From contig JAFGIS010000452.1 of the NCBI GenBank assembly GCA_016929495.1, positions 1-37,351 on the forward strand: a DNA stretch of 37,351 bases, in the 5' to 3' direction. The stretch comes from Polyangiaceae bacterium (GTDB lineage: Bacteria; Myxococcota_A; Polyangia; Polyangiales; Polyangiaceae). Below, in pieces: positions 15,501 through 24,215 of this stretch (positions are counted from its first letter, which is position 1; every line of letters starts with the position of its first letter). The notes under the pieces are model-generated. The model ran no database searches. It was not told the DNA's origin and saw nothing but the letters and a program-made list of their open reading frames with translations. Position numbers and translations under genes: made by a program.

Positions 15501-17429
15501 ATGCCCGTCGTTGCCGCCCATGAGCTGGCCAAGGCCTACGGAACCCGCGAGGTTCTGCGCTCTGCCAGTCTGACGGTCCGCAGCGGCGAGCGGGTCGGCG
15601 TGGTGGGGTCGAATGGAAGCGGCAAGAGCACATTTGCCCGGTTGTTGGCCGGGCTCGACACGCCGGACCGCGGCACCGTGACCCGTCGTAGAGGTGCGAG
15701 CGTGCTGTACCTCGAACAAGTGCCGCGCTTCGATCCAGCTGACACGGCCGCCGGGGTGGTCTCGTCGGGGCTCGTGGAATGCAGCCGCGCCGTAGCGCGC
15801 CACCGCGAGGCAAGCGCGGCATTGGCCGCGCACAGCGGCGACGCAGAGCTGCTGCTCGAGGCGCAGGCACGCGCTGCCGAGGACGTGGAGCGGCTCGGCG
15901 GCTGGGACCAGGGGCACAAGGTGGCTGCCATGCTCGGCGAGCTCGGCATCGATCGCCCCGACGCCACGATCGAGACGCTCAGCGGCGGCGAGCAGCGGCG
16001 TGTGGCGCTGGCTCGCATTCTTCTGGCGCGTCCCGAGCTGGCCATTCTCGACGAGCCGACGAACCACCTGGATGCCGAGACCGTGCAGTGGCTCGAGCAG
16101 TATCTCATGGACGAGTTCGCGGGCGCGGTGCTGCTGATCACGCACGATCGCTACCTGCTCGATCGCGTGGCGCACAGGACGGTCGAGATCGCTGACGGCG
16201 AGCTCTATGTATACGACGGTGGCTACGAGCTCTATCTCGAGCAGAAGGCGCAGCGTCTGGCGCTGGCAGAGCGAACGGAGCAGAACCGTCAGAACTACCT
16301 CCGCCGCGAGCTCGAGTGGCTGCGCCGTCAGCCCAAGGCACGCACCGGGAAGCAGAAGGCGCGCATCGATCGGGCCGAGGCGGTTCTGGCCATGAAGGCG
16401 CCGAAGGTCGAGCAGACACCGAGCTTCGGCGTGGATGTCGCGACGAGCGGGCAGGTGCTCTTGGAGCTGCGCGGGCTCTGCGGCGGAGTCGAAGGCCTGC
16501 GGCTCTTCGAGGGAGTGGATCTGTTCGTGCGCAAGGGCGAGCGCATCGGGATCGTGGGTCGCAACGGCACCGGCAAGACCACCCTGCTCCGAACAGTGGT
16601 CGGCGAGCTCGAACCCTGGGCGGGCGGTGTCTATTTGGGCAGACGAACCCGCATCGGCTACTTCGACCAGCAGCGCAGCGGCCTCGACGACCAGAAGTCG
16701 GTTTTCGACAATGCGATCGGGGACTTGGGCCGCATCGATCTCGCCGGAGAACCGGTGGAGCCGCGCGCCTATCTCGGCCGGTTCGGCTTCGATGGCCACA
16801 AGCAACGCCAGCCGCTCGGGTCGATGTCGGGCGGAGAACGCGCTCGCGTGTTGCTCGCGCGTCTGCTCTCGCAGAGCACCAACTTGATCGTCATGGATGA
16901 GCCCACCAACGACCTCGACGTGGCCACGCTCGGGGCCCTGGAGAGCCTGCTGGTCGACTTCGGCGTGGCGGCGCTCGTGGTCACCCACGACCGCTGGTTT
17001 CTCGATCGAGTGGCCACGTCGATCCTCGCCTTCGAAGGGGAGGGGCGCGTCGTCCAGTATCCGGGCAACTACGAAACGTGCCGGCGTCTTCGAGCGGAAG
17101 CTGCCCGTCACGAGAAGCGCGCCGAGCCGGCGACCAAACCGCGGGCCCGGAGCCCTGGCGCCACTCCGAGTCAGAAACGCAAGTCGCTCGGCTACGACGC
17201 CGAACGCGAGCTCCAGGGCTTGCCGGACGCGATCGACCAGGCCGAGGCTTGTGTGACCGAGCTGAACGAACGGCTCGCGGACCCACGGACCTACACCGAC
17301 GGGACCACGGACGTGGCTCAGCTCGCCGCTGATCTCGAAGCAGCAAAGCTCGAAGTGAGCGAGCTACTCGAGCGCTGGGAACAGCTCGAGCTCGAGAAGC
17401 AGGCGCTCACGGAGGCTGAGGACGGATAG
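15501..17429 (+). CDS. ABC-F family ATPase, Uup-like
   Basis: 642 residues, cytoplasmic, no membrane segments. Two ATPase domains: the first with Walker A GSNGSGKS (36-43), signature LSGGEQ (160-165) and Walker B with the DEPTNHLD motif; the second with Walker A GRNGTGKT (353-360), signature SGGERARV and DEPTNDLD. Between them is the ABC-F linker with its charged helix (RRELEWLRRQPKARTGKQ region). The C-terminal ~75 residues form the acidic coiled-coil tail typical of Uup, which binds nucleic acid. ABC-F proteins act on the ribosome E site or, for Uup, also in DNA transaction tolerance. The ATG at 15501 begins directly at the conserved N-terminus; the open frame upstream overlaps the preceding gene and is not coding-like. 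Confidence 0.93.
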   Translation: MPVVAAHELAKAYGTREVLRSASLTVRSGERVGVVGSNGSGKSTFARLLAGLDTPDRGTVTRRRGASVLYLEQVPRFDPADTAAGVVSSGLVECSRAVARHREASAALAAHSGDAELLLEAQARAAEDVERLGGWDQGHKVAAMLGELGIDRPDATIETLSGGEQRRVALARILLARPELAILDEPTNHLDAETVQWLEQYLMDEFAGAVLLITHDRYLLDRVAHRTVEIADGELYVYDGGYELYLEQKAQRLALAERTEQNRQNYLRRELEWLRRQPKARTGKQKARIDRAEAVLAMKAPKVEQTPSFGVDVATSGQVLLELRGLCGGVEGLRLFEGVDLFVRKGERIGIVGRNGTGKTTLLRTVVGELEPWAGGVYLGRRTRIGYFDQQRSGLDDQKSVFDNAIGDLGRIDLAGEPVEPRAYLGRFGFDGHKQRQPLGSMSGGERARVLLARLLSQSTNLIVMDEPTNDLDVATLGALESLLVDFGVAALVVTHDRWFLDRVATSILAFEGEGRVVQYPGNYETCRRLRAEAARHEKRAEPATKPRARSPGATPSQKRKSLGYDAERELQGLPDAIDQAEACVTELNERLADPRTYTDGTTDVAQLAADLEAAKLEVSELLERWEQLELEKQALTEAEDG

Positions 17430-17539
17430 CAGGCGGCCGGCTGCTTGCCCAGCCGCGCTTGACCGCAGGAGCTTTCAATCTACATTTTGCAGCCAGCGAC
17501 GTGAGCCTGACCTCGAACGGAACCTCGAACAGGTCGAGG

Positions 17540-17890
17540 GTGAGACAGACAGCCCAGACTTGGCGCATCGCGCTCGCCGCCGTCCTGTGCCTGTTCGCCT
17601 GTTTTGCGTCCGGCCGCGCCCTGTGCGCTTCGAGCTCATCCGCGTCCGTCGAGATCGCGGGTCACCAGGACGAACCCACGTGTCCGGACAGGGATCACGA
17701 CGGAAAGCCCTGCGGCCCGCTGTGTCCCTGCACCTGTTGCCCGGGTCACGGGATGGTTCCTGCAGACGTACCGTCTCCGAGCGTGCCCGTCGTAGTGAGT
17801 ACGCTTTCCACGGAAGTCGATCTCGTATCGGCCGAAGAGCTCGATCCGATACTCGTCGTTTCTCGGGTCTTCCACCCTCCACGCGCCTGA
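17540..17890 (+). CDS. Exported Cys-rich peptide of the metal-efflux operon
   Basis: About 116 residues from the GTG at 17540. GTG 17501 and TTG 17459 are in-frame alternatives; 17540 gives a compact signal peptide. After the hydrophobic segment (about 10-25) comes a dense Cys/His block at 48-70 with Cys48, His53, Cys58, Cys62, Cys64, Cys66, Cys67 and His70, reading DHDGKPCGPLCPCTCCPGHG. This is a plausible soft-metal-binding site in the periplasm. No named family is recognised. It lies 104 bases upstream of the TolC-family gene on the same strand and is probably the first gene of the efflux operon, suggesting a metal-sensing or metal-delivery role; that is inference. Confidence 0.6.
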   Translation: MRQTAQTWRIALAAVLCLFACFASGRALCASSSSASVEIAGHQDEPTCPDRDHDGKPCGPLCPCTCCPGHGMVPADVPSPSVPVVVSTLSTEVDLVSAEELDPILVVSRVFHPPRA

Positions 17891-17994
17891 ACCTCCAAGA
17901 TCCTACGAGCATGCGCATTCGTCGGGGGACGATGTGCCGGTTGGCTGTGTGACCCGACACCCTGAGCGGGTGTCCCCGGAATACAGGTGGATCG

Positions 17995-19308
17995 ATGGCG
18001 CTACGCGAATGGGCGCGCGCGTTCCGAGCGAAGCGCGCGAGTGTCACGTTTTCGGCTCTTCTTTGGACGACGACCTGGATCGGACCCGCGTCCGCAGAGC
18101 CCCTGGATCGAAGCGACCTCCGAGCACTGCCGGCGCCGTTTTCGACCGCGAAGGTCCAGGTGACATGGCAGGACATCTTGCGGCTCGCGGATCAAGACCC
18201 GCGGCTGGTCGCCGGCAGGCAAGAAGTCGATGTGGCCCGCGGCGCGGCACGCGCGGCACGAGCGATGCAGAACCCAATGCTCGAAGCGAGCCTCGGCCGG
18301 GCCCGAGCGCGGAGCAGCGGCGCCTCACGTACGGAATGGGGCCTCGCGCTCACCGTGCCTCTCGGCTGGATCGCCACTCGCGAGGCGAAGGCCGGCGCAG
18401 CCGCAGCGAACGTGGACGCAGCCGCGGCCGACGCTCGCGCGCTGCGACGCGAGGTCCTGCTGGAGCTTCAGATCCTATTCTGGAGGCTAGCATACGAACA
18501 AGCCAGGCTCGCCATGCTCGAAGAGCTTCGGGCACAGACGTTCGAGTGGGCGCAGACGGTCCAAAGGCGCGTCCAGGCGGGGGACGCTCGTCCCGTCGAG
18601 TCGACCCGGGTTGAGATCGAGCTCGCCAAGGTGAGTGGCGAGCTTTCCGCGGCGCACACGGCTCTCGGCGCTCGGCAGGCAGAGCTCGGTCTGTGGCTTC
18701 GCGTTCCGAAGGGCAAGACGCTGGCGGTGAACGCGCAGCTGTTCACGCTCCCCCGGCCGCTCGGCCGCGAGTCGGCAGTCGCGCGGGCTCGTGCGACACA
18801 CCCGGGTTTGGTGGCGGCAAACGCGCGAACGCGTTCCCTGTCCGCGGAGCTCGAAGGGGAGCGCCGAGCTCGGATCCCAACGTTTTCGCTCAAGGCCTTC
18901 ACGACCCAGGAGCTCGACAGGCGGGCGTACGGGGTGGGCTTGGGCGTGGAGCTGCCTGTGTTCAACCTCAATGCCGGAGGCATCGCCCAGGCCGAAGCGA
19001 AGTGGGCCGCTAGTCGCGGGAAGGCCGAAGCTCAGGCGGCTGAGCTCGAGGCCCACGTCATCCAAGCCGAGGCCGCGTGTCGTTCGTCGCTCATGACGGC
19101 GACCCAGATCGAGGCGGACGTCCTGCCTCGCTCAAAATCCGCTGCTTCCGTCATGGAGAAAGCCTACCTGCTCGGCGATGCGACGCTGCTCGAGGTGATC
19201 GAAGCCCGGCGCACGCTGCTCGAGTCACGCAGTCTCTTCCTCGACGCACTCGCGCGGGCGCACGTCGAATGCAGCCGGCTCGGAGCATTGGTCGGAGCAG
19301 ATCCATGA
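17995..19308 (+). CDS. TolC-family outer-membrane channel of metal efflux (CzcC/CusC type)
   Basis: 437 residues. A signal peptide ends near residue 34 (PASAEP). The mature chain is largely alpha-helical with the two-fold repeat of outer-membrane efflux proteins: long helices rich in Ala, Glu and Arg, an early NPMLEASLGRA segment and a late LGDATLLEVIEARRTLLESR segment, both typical of the family. It should form the outer-membrane duct of a tripartite RND pump. The ATG is preceded by AGGTGG. The stop overlaps the adaptor start as ATGA, showing translational coupling. Confidence 0.88.
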   Translation: MALREWARAFRAKRASVTFSALLWTTTWIGPASAEPLDRSDLRALPAPFSTAKVQVTWQDILRLADQDPRLVAGRQEVDVARGAARAARAMQNPMLEASLGRARARSSGASRTEWGLALTVPLGWIATREAKAGAAAANVDAAAADARALRREVLLELQILFWRLAYEQARLAMLEELRAQTFEWAQTVQRRVQAGDARPVESTRVEIELAKVSGELSAAHTALGARQAELGLWLRVPKGKTLAVNAQLFTLPRPLGRESAVARARATHPGLVAANARTRSLSAELEGERRARIPTFSLKAFTTQELDRRAYGVGLGVELPVFNLNAGGIAQAEAKWAASRGKAEAQAAELEAHVIQAEAACRSSLMTATQIEADVLPRSKSAASVMEKAYLLGDATLLEVIEARRTLLESRSLFLDALARAHVECSRLGALVGADP

Positions 19309-20615
19309 CGAACCCGAAGAACGGACGGCTCGTGTACGCGTTGGCTGCATTCGCCTTGTCGGTCGCTCCGGTCTCCTGCCAGCGCGAGCGTGACCATGGG
19401 AACGCTTCTCCGGCGGAGATCACGAAGCAGAAGCCCGAGCAAGGTCCAGCGGCGCGCCAGGAACGAGAGATGAAGGAGGTATCCGACCTCGATCGACCCG
19501 TCGAGGAGCTCGTGACGCTCACGTGCGAGCACCACGAGAAGACCTTCGAATGCAAGGAGTGCCGCTACGAGACGGGTTTCGTACGCGCGTCCGCGGACCT
19601 TGCGCGAGAGGGACTGATCCAGACCGCCCAGGTCGCACGCCGCCGGTTCGTTACGCCCGTCACGCTCACGGGCGAGGTGCGTTTCGACGAGCGACGGATC
19701 GCGCACGTGAGCTCGCAGGTAGAAGGGATCATCAAGAAGGTCCACGTTGCGCTCGGAAGTAGGGTCCAGCGGGGCCAGGCGCTCATCGAGATCGACAGCA
19801 TCGCGGTCGGTGAGGCCCAGACGAGCTACCGGGAGGCCCGCGGCTTGCTCGAGCTGGCACACCAGGACTTCGAGCGCGTCTCGGAGCTGCGCCAGGAGAA
19901 CATCGCATCGGAAAAGGAATTCCTTCAGGCCAAGCAGGCGCTCGCAGCGGCGAGGATCCGCGCGGACGGCGCGCGCAGCAAGCTCGACCGCCTCGGCAGC
20001 GGCGGCGGTGGAGCCATCGTTCTCAGGGCACCGATGGACGGCTCGGTTCTGCTCATGCACGCGGTGTCTGGCGAGGTGGCGCGGAGCGACGAGGCGCTGA
20101 TCACGGTCGGCGACAACACGATCGTCTGGGTGTGGGCGGACCTGTACGAGCGAGATCTGGCCGCCGTCCACGAGGGACGTGCTGCCGGCGCGCTTGGGGC
20201 ACTCGTGTCAGTGAAAGCCTATCCAGGGCAGGAGTTCCCCGGAACCGTCGACTTGGTCAGCCCGGCCATGGACGAATCGTCTCGTACGGTCAAAGTGAGG
20301 ATCGAGGTCGCAAATCCCGCAGGCCGCCTGCTCGCAGGCATGTTCTCGGACGTCAAGCTCATGCTGCCCGCTGCCGAGGAAGTGCTGGCGATCCCCCACT
20401 CGGCCTTGCTCGAGGACGAGGGGCGCGCCTTCGTCTTCGTTCTTCACCACGACGACTACTACGTGCGCCGACCGGTAGCGCCAGGCCGGTCGTGGCCCGG
20501 CTGGGTCGAAATCGAGCGGGGACTCGAACCGGGACAAACAGTCGTCACCGAAGGATCCTTTCTGATGAAGTCCGACGTCTTGCGATCGAAGATGGGTGCG
20601 GGCTGCGCGGACTAG
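19305..20615 (+). CDS. RND efflux adaptor (CzcB/CusB-like) with N-terminal Cys/His motif
   Basis: 436 residues, ATG at 19305 overlapping the channel stop by four bases. An N-terminal hydrophobic segment ends at VSC (Cys25), suggesting a lipid anchor. A charged linker leads to a metal-binding-like block: TCEHHEKTFECKECRYETGF with Cys74, His76, His77, Cys83 and Cys86. The membrane-fusion-protein core follows: barrel-sandwich halves (VEGIIKKVHVALGSRVQRGQ and IVLRAPMDGSVL), a helical hairpin between them (about 168-232) and the beta-barrel with NTIVWVWADLYERDL. It links the pump to the TolC channel in the periplasm, and the Cys/His block may pick up or hand over metal, as proposed for CusB-type adaptors. 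Confidence 0.92.
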   Translation: MTNPKNGRLVYALAAFALSVAPVSCQRERDHGNASPAEITKQKPEQGPAARQEREMKEVSDLDRPVEELVTLTCEHHEKTFECKECRYETGFVRASADLAREGLIQTAQVARRRFVTPVTLTGEVRFDERRIAHVSSQVEGIIKKVHVALGSRVQRGQALIEIDSIAVGEAQTSYREARGLLELAHQDFERVSELRQENIASEKEFLQAKQALAAARIRADGARSKLDRLGSGGGGAIVLRAPMDGSVLLMHAVSGEVARSDEALITVGDNTIVWVWADLYERDLAAVHEGRAAGALGALVSVKAYPGQEFPGTVDLVSPAMDESSRTVKVRIEVANPAGRLLAGMFSDVKLMLPAAEEVLAIPHSALLEDEGRAFVFVLHHDDYYVRRPVAPGRSWPGWVEIERGLEPGQTVVTEGSFLMKSDVLRSKMGAGCAD

Positions 20616-20629
20616 GGCGGGAGGCCAAC

Positions 20630-23600
20630 GTGAATCTCGTTCTAGTCCTGCTCAAGAACAGAGTGCTCGTTCTGTTGGGCACCATCGTCCTGATCGCCGC
20701 GGGTGTTGTGGCGTGGTTCCGCCTGCCAATCGACGCGTTTCCCGACGTCACCAATACGCAGGTAATGATCCTCACGAAGGCGCCGGGACTGGCGGCGGTC
20801 GACGTGGAACAGCGGGTTAGCTACCCGATCGAGCAGGCGATGCGCGGTCTGCCCCGGGTCACTCAGGTGCGCTCGCTGTCCAAAGCCGAGCTGTCGCAGG
20901 TCGTCGTCGTTTTCGAGGACGGCGTCGAGACCTACTGGACCCGGCAGCTCGTGTTCGAGCGCCTGAGCATGGCGCGCGCCGAGCTTCCGCCGGGCGTCGA
21001 ACCGGAGCTCGGTCCGATCTCGACCGGACTGGGGGAGATATTTCAGTACACCCTCGAGGGCGCCGCACAGAGCGCCATGGACCTGCGGACCATCCAAGAC
21101 TGGATCGTGGCGCCTCTGCTCAAGCCGGTGGCGGGTGTGAATGAGGTCAACAGCTTCGGGGGAGAGGTCAAGCAGTATCAGGTCTTGGTTTCGCCGGAGA
21201 GACTCGTCAAGTATGGGCTGACCGTCGGCGAGGTCGTTGAGGCCGTCGAGCGAAGCAACGCGAACGCAGGAGGAGGCGTTGTCGTCCGAGGGTGGGAGCA
21301 GCTCTACCTGCGCGGCGTCGGACTGCTCGGCGGCGTGGGCGACATCGAACGCATCGTGCTCAAGGCGCGCAAAGGCGCCCCCGTGTACCTACGGGACGTC
21401 GCCGACGTGGTCATCGGCGCCGAACCACGCCAAGGCGCGGTGACCCGCGACGGCAAGGGCGAGGTCGTGGCAGGCATGATCATCATGCTCAAGGGGGAGA
21501 ACTCGAAGGAGGTCGTGAGCCGGGTCAAAGCTCAGATCGCGAAAGTCCGCAACACTCTGCCTCCGGGCGTGCGGCTCAACGTCTTCTACGACCGCACCTC
21601 TCTCATCGAGGCGTGCATCAAGACGGTCGCGGATGCCCTGGTCGAGGGTGCGGTGTTCGTCGTGCTCGTGCTGTTTCTGTTCGTGGCTGAGCTCCGGACT
21701 GCACTCATCGTCGTGTTGTCGCTGCCGCTCACGTTTTTGGTGAGCTTCGTCGTGATGAGGTTCGCCGGTCTGAACTCGAATCTGATGAGCCTCGGAGGGC
21801 TCGCCTTTTCGGTGGGCATGGTGGTTGACGCGTCCATCGTGGTGGTGGAGAACGTGCGACGTCACCTGGCGCACCGAACGGAGAACGAGAGTCGGCGTCG
21901 CGTCGTCGCCGGGGCGCTGCTCGAAGTTGCCAGGCCCGTCGCATTCTCGGTGCTCATCATCGTCGTCATACTGGTTCCGCTGTTCACGCTCCAGGGGATC
22001 GAGGGCAAGATGTTCGCGCCACTCGCAGCGACCATGCTCATCGCGCTCATGGTGTCGCTCGTGGTTGCGCTCACGACGATCCCCGTCCTCGCCGAGCTCG
22101 TGCTCAGGGCGGGGCCCGAGAAGGAGTTCGGTCTGATCCGGCGCCTGCACCGGGCCTACGTACGGCTGGTCTCGCGAGCCGTGCACCGGCCCACGGCGAC
22201 CCTCACAGTGGCCGGAGCCGTCCTCGCTCTTTCCGCGGCGGCCGTCCCATTCTTGGGCACCGAGTTCATGCCGGCCCTCGACGAAGGGGCCATCGCCATC
22301 AACGTCGTACGGCTGCCGAACGCTTCGCTCGAAGGCTCGGTGAAGGTCGCTGGCTTCATCGAAAGGCGCTTGCATCGGTTTCCCGAGATCGAAACCGTCG
22401 TCAGCAAGACCGGACGTGCCGAGATTTCCGAGGATCCCATGGGCCCGGAGCAGACCGATGTCTTCATCACGCTCAAGCCACGGACGCTGTGGACCCAAGG
22501 TAGGAGCAAGGCCGCTCTCGTCGCCGCGCTCGAGAAGGACCTCGCTACCATCCCCGGCCTGCGTTGTTCGTTCTCGCAGCCCATTGCACTCAGAGTCAAC
22601 GAGCTCATCTCCGGAGTGAAGAGCGATGTGGCCGTCAAGGTCTTCGGTCCCGATCTCGACGTGCTGAAGAAGTCGGCGGACCGCGCGGCCTCGATCATGA
22701 AGGGCATCGACGGGGCGGCGGACGTCAAGGTCGAGCAGGTCTCGGGAATGTCTCAGCTCGACGTGGTGATCGACCGCAGGGCTGTGGCCAGGCACGGCAT
22801 CCCGGTCGCACAGGTGAACGCGACGATCGAAACGGCCGTCGCTGGCAAGAAGGCCACGGTCCTGCTCGACGGACAGCGGCGGTTTGCGGTGGTGGTGCGC
22901 TTCCCCGAGTGGGCGCGTGCGGACGTTCCAATGCTGGAGCGACTACTCGTTCCGGCCCCCGCGGGAGAGCGCGTGCCTCTGGCAGCGCTCGCGAAGTTCG
23001 AATTTGTCGAGGCACCCGCTCAGGTGAGCCGCGAGAACGGCATGCGTCGCGTGGTCGCCGAAGCCAACATCCGGGGGCGTGACCTTGGAGGCTTCGTGGC
23101 CGAGGTACAACGGCGACTCACGCCGCTCGTGCGCGAGCTGCCTCCCGGCTATACCGTCGAATATGGAGGCCAGTTCGAAAGCCAGAAGCGTGCCATGCGT
23201 CAGCTGGCGGTCGTGGTGCCAGCGGCTCTCTTGCTCGTCATGGTGCTGCTCACGATGGCGCTCGGGTCATTCTACGATGCGCTGTTGGTGCTGGTGAATC
23301 TCCCCTTTGCGCTCGTGGGTGGCGTGGTCGCGGTGGTGTGCTTCGGCATGCCGCTTTCCGTCTCGGCTGGTGTCGCCTTCATCGTATTGCTCGGGGTTGC
23401 GGTGCAGAACGGCGTCGTACTGGTCGCATTCTTCCGTGACCTGCGACAGCGTCGTGCCTCCGTGGAGGACACGGTGGTCCAAGGCTGCAACCTGCGCTTC
23501 CGGCCGCTGCTCATGACCGCTCTCACGAGCTTCATCGGACACCTGCCGATGCTCTACGCTTCCGGATCCGGTGCGGACATCCAGAAGCCGCTGGCCGTGG

Positions 23601-23695
23601 TGGTTATGGGTGGGCTGGTGACTTCGACGCTGCTGACGCTGATCGTGCTACCGACCCTGTACGCGCTGCTCGCCCGTCGGTTGCAGAGGGAATGA
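20630..23695 (+). CDS. HME-RND heavy-metal efflux pump (CzcA-like)
   Basis: 1,021 residues, full length for the family, from the GTG at 20630 with GGGCGGGAGG just upstream, 14 bases after the adaptor stop. Twelve membrane helices and two large periplasmic porter regions are evident. The N-terminus has FRLPIDAFPDVTNTQV, a hallmark of CzcA/CusA pumps. In helix 4 the block GGLAFSVGMVVDASIVVVEN retains Asp400 and Glu407, but the position of the first CzcA aspartate (in the DFG of CzcA) is Ser394 by my alignment. In the porter region RVNELISGVKSDVAVKVFG is CzcA-like, and the Met positions of CusA are not Met. Substrate is therefore uncertain: probably a divalent or mixed-specificity soft metal. 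Proton-coupled export through the neighbouring adaptor and channel. Confidence 0.92.
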   Translation: MNLVLVLLKNRVLVLLGTIVLIAAGVVAWFRLPIDAFPDVTNTQVMILTKAPGLAAVDVEQRVSYPIEQAMRGLPRVTQVRSLSKAELSQVVVVFEDGVETYWTRQLVFERLSMARAELPPGVEPELGPISTGLGEIFQYTLEGAAQSAMDLRTIQDWIVAPLLKPVAGVNEVNSFGGEVKQYQVLVSPERLVKYGLTVGEVVEAVERSNANAGGGVVVRGWEQLYLRGVGLLGGVGDIERIVLKARKGAPVYLRDVADVVIGAEPRQGAVTRDGKGEVVAGMIIMLKGENSKEVVSRVKAQIAKVRNTLPPGVRLNVFYDRTSLIEACIKTVADALVEGAVFVVLVLFLFVAELRTALIVVLSLPLTFLVSFVVMRFAGLNSNLMSLGGLAFSVGMVVDASIVVVENVRRHLAHRTENESRRRVVAGALLEVARPVAFSVLIIVVILVPLFTLQGIEGKMFAPLAATMLIALMVSLVVALTTIPVLAELVLRAGPEKEFGLIRRLHRAYVRLVSRAVHRPTATLTVAGAVLALSAAAVPFLGTEFMPALDEGAIAINVVRLPNASLEGSVKVAGFIERRLHRFPEIETVVSKTGRAEISEDPMGPEQTDVFITLKPRTLWTQGRSKAALVAALEKDLATIPGLRCSFSQPIALRVNELISGVKSDVAVKVFGPDLDVLKKSADRAASIMKGIDGAADVKVEQVSGMSQLDVVIDRRAVARHGIPVAQVNATIETAVAGKKATVLLDGQRRFAVVVRFPEWARADVPMLERLLVPAPAGERVPLAALAKFEFVEAPAQVSRENGMRRVVAEANIRGRDLGGFVAEVQRRLTPLVRELPPGYTVEYGGQFESQKRAMRQLAVVVPAALLLVMVLLTMALGSFYDALLVLVNLPFALVGGVVAVVCFGMPLSVSAGVAFIVLLGVAVQNGVVLVAFFRDLRQRRASVEDTVVQGCNLRFRPLLMTALTSFIGHLPMLYASGSGADIQKPLAVVVMGGLVTSTLLTLIVLPTLYALLARRLQRE

Positions 23696-23738
23696 TGCGC
23701 GATGCGGGGCAGACCGTCCGGACTCATCGCTGGCTTGT

Positions 23739-24092
23739 CTAGTAAAACGCCACGTCATCGATCCATAGATCGAACGTGGCGCCCGACGCGCCCACGTAGA
23801 AGAGCAGGTTCAGGATGTATCGCTTGTCGGTCGACGACATGCTCGTTCCTGCGTAGCCCTTCTCGAGCAAACTGAAGCTGAGCGTGCGCTGCGTCCAGGT
23901 GCTGCTGAGCGTGAAGACGCTGCTCTCGAAGTAGTCGTAGCAGTCCGGGTATTCCCCCGAGCAAATGCCACCTGCAGAGGCGGGCATCGTCTCGACGGTT
24001 GGCACCTGTAGTTGTACGGTCCCGCTTCCTCTGACCCAAAACGTGATGCCACTGTACTCAGACAGATCCACCGGCTGCGGTATCTGCCACCA
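23739..24092 (-). pseudogene. C-terminal carbohydrate-binding-like domain fragment
   Basis: About 117 residues of an all-beta domain, from YSGITFWVRGSGTVQLQVPT through a Cys-containing loop (GGICSGEYPDC) and FTLSSTWTQRTLSFS to the terminal FYVGASGATFDLWIDDVAFY. This is the pattern of the C-terminal jelly-roll domain on many myxobacterial secreted proteins and CBM11-like glycoside-binding modules. The upstream part of the gene, including signal peptide and start, is absent: above about 24092 the frame turns into unrelated Pro/Arg-rich sequence. It is convergent with the RND pump gene (43 bases apart). I read it as a 5'-truncated remnant; a free-standing expressed domain would need a start codon that I do not see. 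Confidence 0.7.
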
Positions 24093-24215
24093 AGGAGGGC
24101 TCGGACCTGGGCTATTTCGATGGGCTCTCTGCGGCTCCCGGCCCCTGTCCATCTCCGTAGGTCGCGTCGTGGTCGAGTGTCGACGCTCGCACGAGCCATG
24201 CCCATAGCAGTACGC

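Noticed and set aside
15384..17111. 575-residue open frame on the minus strand across the ABC-F gene
   Set aside because: It mirrors codon structure of the ABC-F gene on the other strand; the product has no family features, and the ABC-F gene has complete motifs.
21389..22795. 468-residue minus-strand frame opposite the RND pump
   Set aside because: His/Asp/Glu/Arg-rich composition typical of antisense frames in GC-rich genes; no start signal.
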